DNA from: Mucilaginibacter sabulilitoris
GTDB taxonomy: Bacteria > Bacteroidota > Bacteroidia > Sphingobacteriales > Sphingobacteriaceae
Reading direction: 5' to 3'
Assembly: GCF_034262375.1 (NCBI RefSeq)
Contig: NZ_CP139558.1
Coordinates: 5,394,001 to 5,458,000, forward strand
DNA: 64,000 bases
Shown: positions 44,880 through 54,431 of the stretch, piece by piece
Position numbering within the stretch: position 1 is the first letter of the stretch
Layout of the letters: every line of letters starts with the position of its first letter
The notes under the pieces: model-generated
Database searches by the model: none
Told to the model about the DNA's origin: nothing
What the model saw: only the letters and a program-made list of their open reading frames with translations
Position numbers and translations under genes: made by a program

Positions 44880-46241
44880 ATGAGCATTAAAAACAACGTC
44901 CAATTAAAACTGCCGGTCATTGCGCAAAAAGGTCGCTTGAATGATAAATTGGTACAGCTTATATGTGCGCCATTATTCTGGATATTAGCCATCAGCGCAA
45001 TTATACGATACGTTTATTACTCCGTATTGCTTAATACCATTGCCGTTGATTCGGCATCTTATTTAAACTTTCATGCCAACATACTGCTAGGCGAAACAGA
45101 TGGCCGCCGCACACCGGTCTATCCGTATTTTATAAAACTGATTAACCTGTTTGGCAGCCAAAGCCTTATTGACCATATTGTTACCGCGCAAATTTTAATA
45201 TCTTTTTTATCCATTATTCTGTTTTACAAAATAGTACGCACGTTTTTTAAAAGCCGTATTATGATATTCGTTGCTTCAATATCGTATGGTGCAATGCTGC
45301 CAATTATCAATTTTGATAAAATGGTACTTACCGAATCGCTCTCCGTTACCTTCGGCTTAATTTTCATGTATATGGTGATTAACTATCTGCAAAAGCCTGC
45401 TCATTTAAAAGCCTGGCTGCTTACCTTGTTTGTATTTATAGCCATCATGCTGCGCCCTTCGTTTATCTATTTGCTGCCTTTGGTAATAGTTTTTTGGGGG
45501 CTAAGATTGCTGATATTCAAAAAAGATCGCAGCATGTGTCTGTCTGGTTTGGCGGCATCAGTAGTTGTGATATTTTTAATACTGGGCTATTCCGTTTTAA
45601 ATAAAAGGAACAATGGTTTTAACGGCATCTCGCAGATAAGCAACGGCAATCAAATGGCTGTTATTGTCGGTGCTAACATTTACATGTACGGTAACGACAC
45701 CGAAATATCGACGGCCGTAAAATACAATTCAGAGCTCGAACAAAAGTACCCAGGCAAACATGTTAGCGGAATAAACATTATGCAACGGTTTGATCCGGAC
45801 AGGGTTCATATTTTTATTGTTAATTGTATAAAAAACCGGCCTGTGGCTTATATGCAATATATTGGCAGTAAACTGTTCGATCTGCAGGCTGTTAACATAT
45901 TTACCAATTACGCTGGGCATAAGCGAAGCTCTTTGGCGTTTAAGATAGAGAAGGCTGAATATTCAATATTTTATATAACCTTTAATATCCTTTACTTTTT
46001 TATTTTGCTTGACCTGATTCTGATCATTATCGTATGGATCAAAAACAGACAAACTCCCTGGTTTAACATGGTGCTTTGGCTGCTTATTTGCGGCCAGATG
46101 ACGATAGCCATCCTGGGTGGCTACTCTGAATACCAGCGACTTATCCTGGCTATTATTCCCGCATTGCTTATCGCATCGTTTTCTTATATTGATAAAATAT
46201 ATTTCATGGTTGATATAAAAAGGCGTTCTGTGTTGGTTTAA
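44880..46241 (+). CDS. Polytopic membrane protein, glycosyltransferase 39-like
   Basis: A membrane protein of 453 residues from the second ATG (MSIKNNVQLKL); the first ATG is at 44862. Around ten hydrophobic helices are seen. The first external loop has the acidic DSASYLNFHANILLGETDGR, as in PMT/ArnT-type transferases using lipid-linked sugars, followed by RTPVYPYFIKLINLFG. A soluble loop is found at about residues 255-320. Function in envelope glycan or protein modification is inferred only from topology. Confidence 0.7.
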   Translation: MSIKNNVQLKLPVIAQKGRLNDKLVQLICAPLFWILAISAIIRYVYYSVLLNTIAVDSASYLNFHANILLGETDGRRTPVYPYFIKLINLFGSQSLIDHIVTAQILISFLSIILFYKIVRTFFKSRIMIFVASISYGAMLPIINFDKMVLTESLSVTFGLIFMYMVINYLQKPAHLKAWLLTLFVFIAIMLRPSFIYLLPLVIVFWGLRLLIFKKDRSMCLSGLAASVVVIFLILGYSVLNKRNNGFNGISQISNGNQMAVIVGANIYMYGNDTEISTAVKYNSELEQKYPGKHVSGINIMQRFDPDRVHIFIVNCIKNRPVAYMQYIGSKLFDLQAVNIFTNYAGHKRSSLAFKIEKAEYSIFYITFNILYFFILLDLILIIIVWIKNRQTPWFNMVLWLLICGQMTIAILGGYSEYQRLILAIIPALLIASFSYIDKIYFMVDIKRRSVLV

Positions 46242-46393
46242 TATACCGGCTTGTCATGATATTTGGTTTGAAAATAGATTGTCGCAAAATCCCCCTTAAT
46301 TTGTCATTTTCAGCACGTTGCTTTTTATAATGTTCACGTTATGTTTGTATTATAAAATCAACTAATAGAATTATTTACCTTAAGACAAATAAA

Positions 46394-46822
46394 ATGACTA
46401 CAACAGAAAAAACATCCATTACTGTAGAAGCTACCGTTAATGCCCAAGTTGAAAAAGTTTGGAAAACTTGGAGCGATCCTGAACATATTGTTAAATGGTG
46501 TAGCCCATCTGACGACTGGCACACCCCCAGGGCAGAAAACGATCTGCGCGAAGGTGGTAAATTCTTGTCGAGAATGGAGGCTAAAGACGGGAGCTTCGGT
46601 TTTGATTTCGGAGGTGTGTACGACCGCGTAAAAACCAACGAAGAAATAGCCTATACCATCGGCGATGGACGGAAAGTAGAAATCTGGTTTACTCCGGATG
46701 GAGATACCACAAGAGTAAAGGAAACCTTTGAAGCAGAAGATATCAACCCTATTGAAATGCAGCAAGGCGGCTGGCAAGCTATTTTGAACAATTTCAAAAG
46801 CTATACCGAATCGTTAAAATAA
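46394..46822 (+). CDS. SRPBCC (AHSA1-like) protein
   Basis: A cytosolic protein of 142 residues of the START/AHSA1 group. It opens SITVEATVNAQVEKVWKTWS, then DPEHIVKWCSPSDDWHTPRA and FSRM-like FLSRMEAKDGSFGFDFGGVY, ending GGWQAILNNFKSYTESL. These folds bind small hydrophobic ligands; function unknown. It precedes the DUF1905 gene by 35 bases and probably shares its transcript. Confidence 0.88.
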   Translation: MTTTEKTSITVEATVNAQVEKVWKTWSDPEHIVKWCSPSDDWHTPRAENDLREGGKFLSRMEAKDGSFGFDFGGVYDRVKTNEEIAYTIGDGRKVEIWFTPDGDTTRVKETFEAEDINPIEMQQGGWQAILNNFKSYTESLK

Positions 46823-46857
46823 CGGAGCGGTATAGAACATCATCACAAATAAATTAA

Positions 46858-47136
46858 ATGATTATGAATACCCTGGATAAACAATTTAGAGCAATGCTGC
46901 AAAAAAGCCCTAATAAGGGAGGCTGGACTTATTTGGTTTGGCCCGGTTCTGTTGAGTTTTTTGGAACAAAGGGTTTAGTGAAAGTAAAAGGCCTGGTTGA
47001 CGGTCACCCATTTCAAAGCTCATTTATGGCCCTCGGCAACGGTACGCACAAATTACCTATAAAAGCCGATCTGCGTAAGTTGATTTCAAAAGATGTTGGT
47101 GATATGGTGACCATAGATTTGCAGGAACGTTTATAA
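46858..47136 (+). CDS. DUF1905 protein
   Basis: A protein of 92 residues of the DUF1905 beta-barrel family: WTYLVWPGSVEFFGTKGLVK, VDGHPFQSSFMALGNGTHKL and GDMVTIDLQERL. A second ATG at 46864 is as likely a start. Function unknown. It pairs with the SRPBCC gene, a frequent neighbour of such small stress-type proteins. Confidence 0.85.
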   Translation: MIMNTLDKQFRAMLQKSPNKGGWTYLVWPGSVEFFGTKGLVKVKGLVDGHPFQSSFMALGNGTHKLPIKADLRKLISKDVGDMVTIDLQERL

Positions 47137-47161
47137 CATAAATAAATCCTGCGGAAATTAT

Positions 47162-47190
47162 AAAGCCTTTCAGTATTGCTGAAAGGCTTT
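47162..47190. terminator. Bidirectional terminator between DUF1905 and GH20 genes
   Basis: AAAGCCTTTCAG (47162-47173) and CTGAAAGGCTTT (47179-47190) form a perfect 12-base stem with a TATTG loop. T or A runs flank both sides. It lies 25 bases after the DUF1905 stop and 37 bases from the end of the convergent GH20 gene. Confidence 0.88.
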
Positions 47191-47227
47191 TGAATATGAA
47201 TAAGGTTTTAACCAATGCTGGTTTGCA

Positions 47228-49342
47228 TTAAATTATCGGGTAATTGGCAGGTTCTGCTTCCATCTGCTGAGTAACAAGCGCTTTAATTTCAGGAATAATT
47301 GACAGGTCTACTTCGCCATACGCTTTTTTCATTTGATCTAATGTATTCAGCCATCCCTTCACCCGTTCAGGCGTTGGCTTTTCTTTGTTTTTCAACAGCT
47401 CTAAAGCTTCCTGGCCAATTAGCGCGGCTGTATACAGCTTTTTAGCATTTTCATTAATATCATTATTTATCAATCCGCTATTGATTAGTGGTTCCAATGC
47501 GGTATTATTAGCTTTCCATTTTTCAAGTTGTGCGGCAATCAGTCCGGCATCTGTTTCATTTGGGCTATTCAGGTAATGTTTCACGGTCATTCGAAACTGT
47601 CTTTGTATCTCCGAATCAACAAAAACAATATCCGATACATCCGTTAAAGGGGCCGTTTGGTAGGTGGCATTTAATGGCTTTGTCATTCGGGCGAAAAGTT
47701 TTTTATAGCCTTTTACCGGGGTTAAAACATCAGTAAGTGTTTTTAGTGGTGTAATATCTCTACCTCTTGTAATACGCCTCAAACCGCGTTCATAACTGCT
47801 GATATGTTGCACCCCTATTTCATCTAATTGTGTATTGATCAGAAACAGGCGGCGATACATATCATCAATATCTTTTACCTGTTCAGGCGACCAAAGTCTT
47901 TCAGCAATGGCAGCCGCCCTCGGCCATATCCTGGTTTCTATATTGTCTTTATCAACTGCTTCAGCCCATTGAGCAGCTTCACCGCCAATAACTTTTGATG
48001 CAAGCGTATCCGAAAGCTTATCAACCAGCAAATCATTCTGGTAATGCGTATAGGCCGGCATAAAAACGTCCAGATAGAAGCCTTTGGAAACAATAACAGG
48101 ATGCCCGAGTTTGGCGGCAGCATTCATTTTCGAACCGTCTGTCCACACCTGCACGGCTACATCTTTAGGCAGGTTTTCGGATAAAAGCTCCTCCCAGCCT
48201 ATGGTATGTACGTGATGTTTGGTTAACAGCCGCTGCACCCGGTTTACAAAATATGCTTGTAGCGCATGGGTGTCAGGAATATTGTTTTTTTTCATAAAGG
48301 CTGCTATATCAGGATTGTTTTTCCATGATACGCCATTGTTTTCATCAGCGCCAATGTGCATGTAAGGTGAGTCAAAAAGTAAGGACATTTCTCCTAAAAA
48401 TTTATCCAGAAAAATATAAGTGGACTCTTTAGAAGGATCAAAAGAGGGGGTTGGGCTGGTATTGATCATATTCATAATATCCATTGGCTTGCCTGTAAAC
48501 GCGAAACGCGGACCTGGCTGATACATTGCGCCCGGAGTACTTGACAGATACGGATACCCTGCCAAAAAACTGGTAGTATGCCCGGGCATATCAAATTCAG
48601 GCACTATTATAATACCCCGTTTCTTAGCATAGGTAATCAGTTCCCTGATCTGTGCCTGTGTAAAATATTCGCCATAAGAACCTTTTTTTTGTAGCCCGGG
48701 ATAAACTTTTGATTCTATCCTGAAACCTTCATCATCAGAAAGGTGCAAGTGCAATATGTTCATTTTTACCGCTGTCATAGCGTCGATGTTCCGTTCAATT
48801 ACATCAACCGGAATAAAGTGACGAGCCACGTCTATCATCAGGCCGCGCCATACAAAACGAGGACTATCCTGAATATTAACCGCCGGTAAAAAGAAACCCT
48901 CCTGATCATGCTGTACCAATTGTAAAAAGGTTTCGAGCCCGTGTAAAGCACCTATGGTTTCAGGAGCTTCCAATACGATGTTTTTGGTGCTTACCGTTAA
49001 GGAATATGACTCATCCCTGCCTATTTTCATCCCCTTCTTATGTTTTACATTTATTATAAACAAACTGGTATCGCTTACATCTTTAACCGTTATACGCTGC
49101 TGCCCAAAATACAGCGCTGTACGCCTGTTAAGTGTTTGGAACGCACGGTTAACAGCAAAATACAATATACTATCACCTGGGTCAGTTTTTACGGCTATGG
49201 TAAAGTTGGCCATTAGCGCGAAACGTCCACTGGTAAAATTTATATGCTGCGGAACCGGTAAAAGGGTGACGGTTTTCATATCCTGTGCATTAATTTTTAA
49301 AGCCACAAGCAACAGAAAAAGGGTTTGCAAAATTTTTCTCAT
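47228..49342 (-). CDS. Beta-N-acetylhexosaminidase, glycoside hydrolase family 20
   Basis: An exported enzyme of 704 residues that removes terminal GlcNAc or GalNAc. After the signal peptide (to INAQD) comes a GH20b domain (about 25-150), then the barrel with WRGLMIDVARHFIPVDVIER, HLHLSDDEGFRIESKVYP, EFDMPGHTTSF and the catalytic Asp-Glu in MHIGADENNGVSWKN (near residue 331). RIWPRAAAIAERLWSPE closes the barrel; about 180 further helical residues follow. It overlaps the TetR stop by 4 bases, so the two form an operon. Confidence 0.95.
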   Translation of the reverse strand: MRKILQTLFLLLVALKINAQDMKTVTLLPVPQHINFTSGRFALMANFTIAVKTDPGDSILYFAVNRAFQTLNRRTALYFGQQRITVKDVSDTSLFIINVKHKKGMKIGRDESYSLTVSTKNIVLEAPETIGALHGLETFLQLVQHDQEGFFLPAVNIQDSPRFVWRGLMIDVARHFIPVDVIERNIDAMTAVKMNILHLHLSDDEGFRIESKVYPGLQKKGSYGEYFTQAQIRELITYAKKRGIIIVPEFDMPGHTTSFLAGYPYLSSTPGAMYQPGPRFAFTGKPMDIMNMINTSPTPSFDPSKESTYIFLDKFLGEMSLLFDSPYMHIGADENNGVSWKNNPDIAAFMKKNNIPDTHALQAYFVNRVQRLLTKHHVHTIGWEELLSENLPKDVAVQVWTDGSKMNAAAKLGHPVIVSKGFYLDVFMPAYTHYQNDLLVDKLSDTLASKVIGGEAAQWAEAVDKDNIETRIWPRAAAIAERLWSPEQVKDIDDMYRRLFLINTQLDEIGVQHISSYERGLRRITRGRDITPLKTLTDVLTPVKGYKKLFARMTKPLNATYQTAPLTDVSDIVFVDSEIQRQFRMTVKHYLNSPNETDAGLIAAQLEKWKANNTALEPLINSGLINNDINENAKKLYTAALIGQEALELLKNKEKPTPERVKGWLNTLDQMKKAYGEVDLSIIPEIKALVTQQMEAEPANYPII

Positions 49343-49944
49343 GATGATAAGGGTTTAAGATTATTTAATATTTTGATGCCTTTGGCGGTACAAATGCCTC
49401 TTAAATAAATGGTAAGGGTATTTGCTACCAGGTCAAAGGGTGAAAGTTCAAACTTGTCATACTGTCCTGTTCGGGTGAGGGAGCGATACAATAATCCCAA
49501 AGTCTCCAATACCACGGGCTCGTGGAGTTCCGGATGAAAATAACCCTGGTCTATTCCATCTTTTATAGCGTTTATAATAAACTTGTGATATATTTCCTGA
49601 TATTTTGAAAGTACATTATCATGAATTTCGGGGTAATAATAATTAAGGTCATGGTAAAATACAGGCGCCGCTTTAAAATCCTCTTCCAGACCTTTAAAAA
49701 ATATAAAGAACAACCGATTTGCCGGATCCATATCCGACCTTCCAAAATCATTAAACTCCTGGCTCATCCTTCCATAATGTATTACCAGACAAGCCTCTAA
49801 AAGCTCTTCCTTGCTATTAAAATGCTTATATACTGTTTTGGTAGATATACCTAATGGCGCAATGATTTGCTGAATGGTCATTTTCCGGATGCCGTTCAGT
49901 AAAAATTGCTTAAGGGCGTTTTGAATGATATCTTCTTTAGTCAT
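49339..49944 (-). CDS. TetR/AcrR-family regulator
   Basis: A repressor-type regulator of 201 residues. The HTH is at about 8-50: KEDIIQNALKQFLLNGIRKM then APLGISTKTVYKHFNSKEEL. The helical ligand domain follows (LVIHYGRMSQEFNDFG, YHDLNYYYPEIHDNVLSKYQ). It is translationally coupled (4-base overlap) to the GH20 gene. A perfect 13-base inverted repeat directly upstream of its start is a likely autoregulatory operator. Confidence 0.93.
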   Translation of the reverse strand: MTKEDIIQNALKQFLLNGIRKMTIQQIIAPLGISTKTVYKHFNSKEELLEACLVIHYGRMSQEFNDFGRSDMDPANRLFFIFFKGLEEDFKAAPVFYHDLNYYYPEIHDNVLSKYQEIYHKFIINAIKDGIDQGYFHPELHEPVVLETLGLLYRSLTRTGQYDKFELSPFDLVANTLTIYLRGICTAKGIKILNNLKPLSS

Positions 49945-49947
49945 TTA

Positions 49948-49985
49948 CAAATGGAAAATAAAATTATAAAAATATTTTCCATTTG
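49948..49985. promoter_or_regulatory. Likely TetR autoregulatory operator
   Basis: CAAATGGAAAATA (49948-49960) and TATTTTCCATTTG (49973-49985) are perfect inverted repeats with a 12-base AT-only centre. The element begins 3 bases upstream of the TetR start codon, so binding would block the tetR-GH20 transcript. Confidence 0.7.
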
Positions 49986-50072
49986 CAAAATACTTTTGTT
50001 CGCCATCATTAGACCCGCCATGATATCGTTCCTTGATGTGAAGCAATAATGAAAATACTTTTCACTTAAAAC

Positions 50073-50106
50073 AAAAGCCTGCAGAAAATACATTCTACAG
50101 GCTTTT
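50073..50106 (-). terminator. Terminator of the fucoside/galactoside operon
   Basis: AAAAGCCTG (50073-50081) pairs with CAGGCTTTT (50098-50106); inside, one mismatch is followed by AGAA/TTCT. In the minus direction GTTTTAAG follows. It lies 25 bases beyond the GH36 stop. Confidence 0.8.
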
Positions 50107-50131
50107 TACATAAGCGTTTATTTTAATTGGG

Positions 50132-52336
50132 CTACTTCACCTCATCCAATTGTAAAACCACACTTGAGCGGTGACTATTTACACGCGGGTTTACGCCAAC
50201 GTTCATTAAGAAATCTCCGGTTAAAACAAGGTCGCTATCCAATGATGATTTTGAACCCGGATAAAGGTTAATTTCCTTAACCTGATATTTCTTCTGCGGA
50301 TCAAGGCCTTTTAAACGGATAGGCACTTTAGTACCGGCTCCATAACGATTGTTCACCAGATAGTTAAATACAACGCCTTTTGATTTGGCGGCATCGACAT
50401 ACATAATGCTGGCAGCATCATTATCCCACGGGCTTTGCAAACGGTATTGGTCGCCATGCCATATCGCGTCTTTTAACTCGTCATAACTTTTCAGAGCGCC
50501 ATGTATATAATTCATATCCTGCTCACCCAGTTTGCTTACCACAATGTCAAAACCCAGCTTACCCATCATAGCTACATCAGTACGGAACTTGATTGGTTGC
50601 TTACCCCAATCCGTAACATGGTTTGAGCTGGTGATAGCCGGGTAGAAGTAAGAATACTCCCACTGGATAAAAATCCTTTCCAGTGGATCGGTATTATCGC
50701 TTGGCCAGTACTCAGTGAAATATTTAAGCGCGCCGTAATCAACCCGGCCTCCACCGCCCGAGCATAGCATTAAAGGAACCTTAGGATACTTTGCCCTTAC
50801 ACGCTCCAGCACTTTATATAAGCCGCGCACATAGTCGGTATATAAATGCGACTGGTCTTTTTTCAGGTAAGCCGAATAAGCATTGTAAATTACCGCGTTG
50901 CAATCCCACTTAATATAAGCCAGATCAGGATTTTTGGTGAACAGATCGTCAACCACACCAAATACAAAATCCTGTACTTTTGGATTAGTCAGATCAAGCA
51001 CTAACTGGTTACGGAAATATTTCTCCGGACGATTAGGTTGTTTAATTACCCAATCCGGATGTTTATGATACAGATCACTGGCCGGATTAATCATTTCAGG
51101 CTCAATCCAGATACCGAATTTTACGCCATTTGCCTGTGCCTCTTCAACTAACGAACTGATGCCATTTGGTAGTTTTTGTTTATTTTCCTGCCAATCGCCT
51201 AAACCGGCGTTGTCCCCATTACGCGGATATTTGTTGCCAAACCAGCCGTCGTCGAGTAAAAACAAATCAACGCCCAGTTTTTTAGTATCTTTTAATAATT
51301 CGGCAAGTTTGCTCTCATTAAAATCAAAATAGGTGGATTCCCAGTTATTTAATAATGTAAGCCTTGAGCCCTCGCCATCCACAATCTTATACTTGCGGGC
51401 CCAGCGTTGCAGCTTACGACTGGCATCGCCCTTACCCTGGTTAGAATAGGTGTAAACAAATGCCGGTGTGGTAAAATCCTCGCCGGGTTTTAAATGATAC
51501 TCTGCAGCAGCATTGTTAATGCCCGGTATTATTCTCAGGTTATCGGAAACATCAAGCTCCAGGTCAATTTTAAAGTTGCCCGACCATTCCAACGCACCTA
51601 ATAAAACTTTGCCCTCATCTTCGGTAGCCGGTTTATCCATTGATACCATGAACATTGATGGCTCATACAAATTGGCGCGGGTTCCCAGCTTACTGTCGAT
51701 GGTTTTAATTCCATGCGTTAATTTCGCTTCTTCGGGTTGCATTTCCAGCGCCCAGTTGCCGTGATATTGTTTAAGCCAAAAACCTGCACCTTTCAAGTTT
51801 AGGTTTGCCGATGCGAATTTATTGAGTGTTACAATCCCCTTTTCGTTATGCTTGATAACCGACCATTGTTCGGTAACATCCTCTTTAAAATAGGTTTTAT
51901 AAAACAACTTTACCTCAAAATCATAAACAGGGTCTTTAAGGGTGATTGTTAACAGCGATATATCATCATCAACCTTTGTAACCACATGGCTCACATAAGC
52001 CAAACTTAATGATTTATTACCATCTGCATGGGTAACTGTGATGGCGGGCTCGGCCAAATTTGCTGAACCCGACGGCGTATAGGCCGAATTCAGGATGCCC
52101 GAATCATCGGCCTGATTATACATCTTCTGAATGTTTTCATACTCTTTGGTGTTGCTCAGTTTTGCACCAAAATAAACCATCTTCAGGTTTTTGCCAGCAT
52201 CGGTTTGCAGTACCAGCGCATTGTTCTGGGTTTCAACGGGGATGGTTACCGTTTGTGCAAAACTGTTACCTGCGGTAAAGGTGGCGCCAGCCAACAGGCA
52301 CAAGGGTATTAAATGATTTCGAAACGTTTTTCTCAC
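50132..52336 (-). CDS. Alpha-galactosidase, glycoside hydrolase family 36
   Basis: An exported enzyme of 734 residues. A large N-terminal beta-supersandwich (about 30-320) leads to the barrel with TYFDFNESKLAELLKDTKKL, LFLLDDGWFG and GIWIEPEMINP. The nucleophile is the aspartate of YIKWDCNAVIY, and the acid/base is in YWPSDNTDPLER, preceded by LCSGGGGRVDYG. GH36 enzymes remove alpha-linked galactose. It is the last gene of the operon, 39 bases after the clan GH-D gene, and followed by a terminator. Confidence 0.95.
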   Translation of the reverse strand: MRKTFRNHLIPLCLLAGATFTAGNSFAQTVTIPVETQNNALVLQTDAGKNLKMVYFGAKLSNTKEYENIQKMYNQADDSGILNSAYTPSGSANLAEPAITVTHADGNKSLSLAYVSHVVTKVDDDISLLTITLKDPVYDFEVKLFYKTYFKEDVTEQWSVIKHNEKGIVTLNKFASANLNLKGAGFWLKQYHGNWALEMQPEEAKLTHGIKTIDSKLGTRANLYEPSMFMVSMDKPATEDEGKVLLGALEWSGNFKIDLELDVSDNLRIIPGINNAAAEYHLKPGEDFTTPAFVYTYSNQGKGDASRKLQRWARKYKIVDGEGSRLTLLNNWESTYFDFNESKLAELLKDTKKLGVDLFLLDDGWFGNKYPRNGDNAGLGDWQENKQKLPNGISSLVEEAQANGVKFGIWIEPEMINPASDLYHKHPDWVIKQPNRPEKYFRNQLVLDLTNPKVQDFVFGVVDDLFTKNPDLAYIKWDCNAVIYNAYSAYLKKDQSHLYTDYVRGLYKVLERVRAKYPKVPLMLCSGGGGRVDYGALKYFTEYWPSDNTDPLERIFIQWEYSYFYPAITSSNHVTDWGKQPIKFRTDVAMMGKLGFDIVVSKLGEQDMNYIHGALKSYDELKDAIWHGDQYRLQSPWDNDAASIMYVDAAKSKGVVFNYLVNNRYGAGTKVPIRLKGLDPQKKYQVKEINLYPGSKSSLDSDLVLTGDFLMNVGVNPRVNSHRSSVVLQLDEVK

Positions 52337-52375
52337 TTTTATCAGGTTATTATTTAAGGTTACTATATCAGTCTA

Positions 52376-54412
52376 TTATTTTACTTCAAGCTTATACAAA
52401 GCGGCATCGGCAGCGCCAATTTTTATATTCATACTGGCCTGGTTACCCTGCAATAATTCACGAACAATATATTTCTTTTGCAGGGAAAGTCCTATCCTTT
52501 TTGCGTCAATTGTTAATTGCTTTGGCTCGTTTGAGTAATTAAACACAGCCAGGTAAACCGCGTTGCCAATTTTGCGTGTAAACATTTCAGAAGCGTTTTC
52601 GCCGGTGTTACCTTCTACTGGTTCAAATGCTTTACCGTTTTCAATAACTTTAAGCAACTCTTTATTCTGGTACCAGGCCTTTGCCCTAGCACTCCATTGC
52701 CCATGTTCAGAAAAATCATCGCCGGTAATAAATGTACCTGTAATAGCTGCAGAGAGCATCCGGGCACGATTGGCGCCTTTACTTTCTGTTGATAATACTA
52801 CGTGATCGGCATCAACATAATTGTATAAAAAAGTTTGCCACCAGCCATAGCTTATACTGTTGAGGGTATATTGTGTATCTTTTATCGTTTTAAAAGCATC
52901 ACAGGCAATACGACGAGTGTGTACATACCGGCAGGTAGCCAAGCTTGGCGAAATAGCGGCGTAGATCAGCATCTGATCGCCTAATTTATTGATCAGGTAT
53001 TCCATACCTTCGCGATAAGCCTGCATACCTGTAGTAACTTTCGGGTCATAAAAATGAGTTGACTCGGCAGTGGCATGCCCTAAAAAGTCAATTTTGATCA
53101 TTTTAAAGCCGCATTCCCTCAGTTTCCCGATAACAAGGTCGATATGTTGTTTGGTACCCGGGTGTGTCGGATCGATGGCGCGGGCGCCATCTATATCGTG
53201 GAAGCCGTTGCCAACCTTTGTCCATAGGTCGCCATAAGTATAATTGCTGCCCTGTACTTTTCTATCCGGACCACCTTTCCATCCCCAATCGGTAAATGGG
53301 GCCCAGTAAACGCCTGGCTGCAATCCTTTACTTTTACAGTAATCAGCAAACTGCTTCAATTTACTATAATCACCCTCCAGGCCGCCTTTCAGCATAAAAT
53401 CCCAGTACGAATCCAGATCAATAAAGGCAGTGTTTCCGGCACGGAAATTTGATAGGCTATCAGCAAAAAAATCAGCAACCTTTGTAGCTTTTTCGTAGTT
53501 AAGTTTTTCCTGCATTACGCCCCAGCTGTTCCAGCCTACGGGAGTGGGTTTTGTCCAGTTAAAAACAAAAGGCGGTTCGGCAATACGATTGGCCCTGGCA
53601 TACTCTTCCAAACCGGTGCGCCAGTCGGCAAAATACCCTACAAATATTTTTGGCGATCTGATAAGGTCACCGCTAATTTCACCATGCGTTATATTGTCGC
53701 GGGTAACACTTTCTTCGGTATATCCACTCCAAACGGTTACGGTATTACCACTGTCTGTTTTGGCCGTACTGCGTACACCTGTTTTCCATACTTCGTGCTC
53801 CACTGAACCTACGACGAAGCCGTTACGAGTTGTGTTGTCATATACCGCCCCAACCTCCGCGCTCATGTTAATGAACGGTGCGACAAACGGTTTGGCGTTA
53901 TAGCGGATGAAGGTATCATTATCAAACGGCACAAAAATGCTGCGTGCATCGCCGGTAACAGCAGGAATATTCCCCGAAAATGGCGTTATGGAATTACTTT
54001 TTAAGTTTTTACCTGTAGCTTCTATTTGGGTGAGAAAAAATTCCCTGTTTGCATAAGTATAAAACACCTGCTTTACAGTGGTTAAATTTTTACCGGTTAG
54101 CGTAATTACATGTTTTGTGCCCCTGCCAAAACCGTCATTTACCAGAGCTTCACTGTATACCCTTGAGGTATAGTCTTTTGACGCAGCGGTTTTATTATTT
54201 ATTTTAAATGTAGCGGTTACATTGGAATATGCCACGTATTTACCCTGATAAACAGTATATGTTCCGTTCGCCAAGTCGTACAAGATAGAGCTACCTTCGC
54301 CATAGGTAATAATAACCTGTTTTGGGGTTGCCGGCAGGTGAGCCGATACCGCAAATGGCAATAATAATAAGGCGATGAACAGCCTGGATGATGTTCTTAT
54401 AAAATTATTCAT
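52376..54412 (-). CDS. Clan GH-D (alpha-galactosidase-like) exported glycosidase
   Basis: An exported protein of 678 residues. The N-terminal beta part (about 30-280) contains GEGSSILYDLANGTYTVYQG. The barrel shows PVGWNSWGVMQEKLNYEKAT, FIDLDSYWDFM, MIKIDFLGHATAES with a likely nucleophile aspartate, and RRIACDAFKTIKDTQYTLNS with a possible acid aspartate. The plan fits GH27/GH36-type enzymes, but it is distant from the neighbouring GH36 and may have another specificity. It lies 19 bases after the GH95 gene. Confidence 0.78.
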   Translation of the reverse strand: MNNFIRTSSRLFIALLLLPFAVSAHLPATPKQVIITYGEGSSILYDLANGTYTVYQGKYVAYSNVTATFKINNKTAASKDYTSRVYSEALVNDGFGRGTKHVITLTGKNLTTVKQVFYTYANREFFLTQIEATGKNLKSNSITPFSGNIPAVTGDARSIFVPFDNDTFIRYNAKPFVAPFINMSAEVGAVYDNTTRNGFVVGSVEHEVWKTGVRSTAKTDSGNTVTVWSGYTEESVTRDNITHGEISGDLIRSPKIFVGYFADWRTGLEEYARANRIAEPPFVFNWTKPTPVGWNSWGVMQEKLNYEKATKVADFFADSLSNFRAGNTAFIDLDSYWDFMLKGGLEGDYSKLKQFADYCKSKGLQPGVYWAPFTDWGWKGGPDRKVQGSNYTYGDLWTKVGNGFHDIDGARAIDPTHPGTKQHIDLVIGKLRECGFKMIKIDFLGHATAESTHFYDPKVTTGMQAYREGMEYLINKLGDQMLIYAAISPSLATCRYVHTRRIACDAFKTIKDTQYTLNSISYGWWQTFLYNYVDADHVVLSTESKGANRARMLSAAITGTFITGDDFSEHGQWSARAKAWYQNKELLKVIENGKAFEPVEGNTGENASEMFTRKIGNAVYLAVFNYSNEPKQLTIDAKRIGLSLQKKYIVRELLQGNQASMNIKIGAADAALYKLEVK

Positions 54413-54431
54413 TGTTGCGATTAATGGTTGG

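Noticed and set aside
44862..46241. Mobile-element or phage gene next to the S74-like protein
   Set aside because: The neighbouring membrane protein and other genes show no phage, transposase or integrase features, so the S74-like domain alone is not evidence of a prophage.
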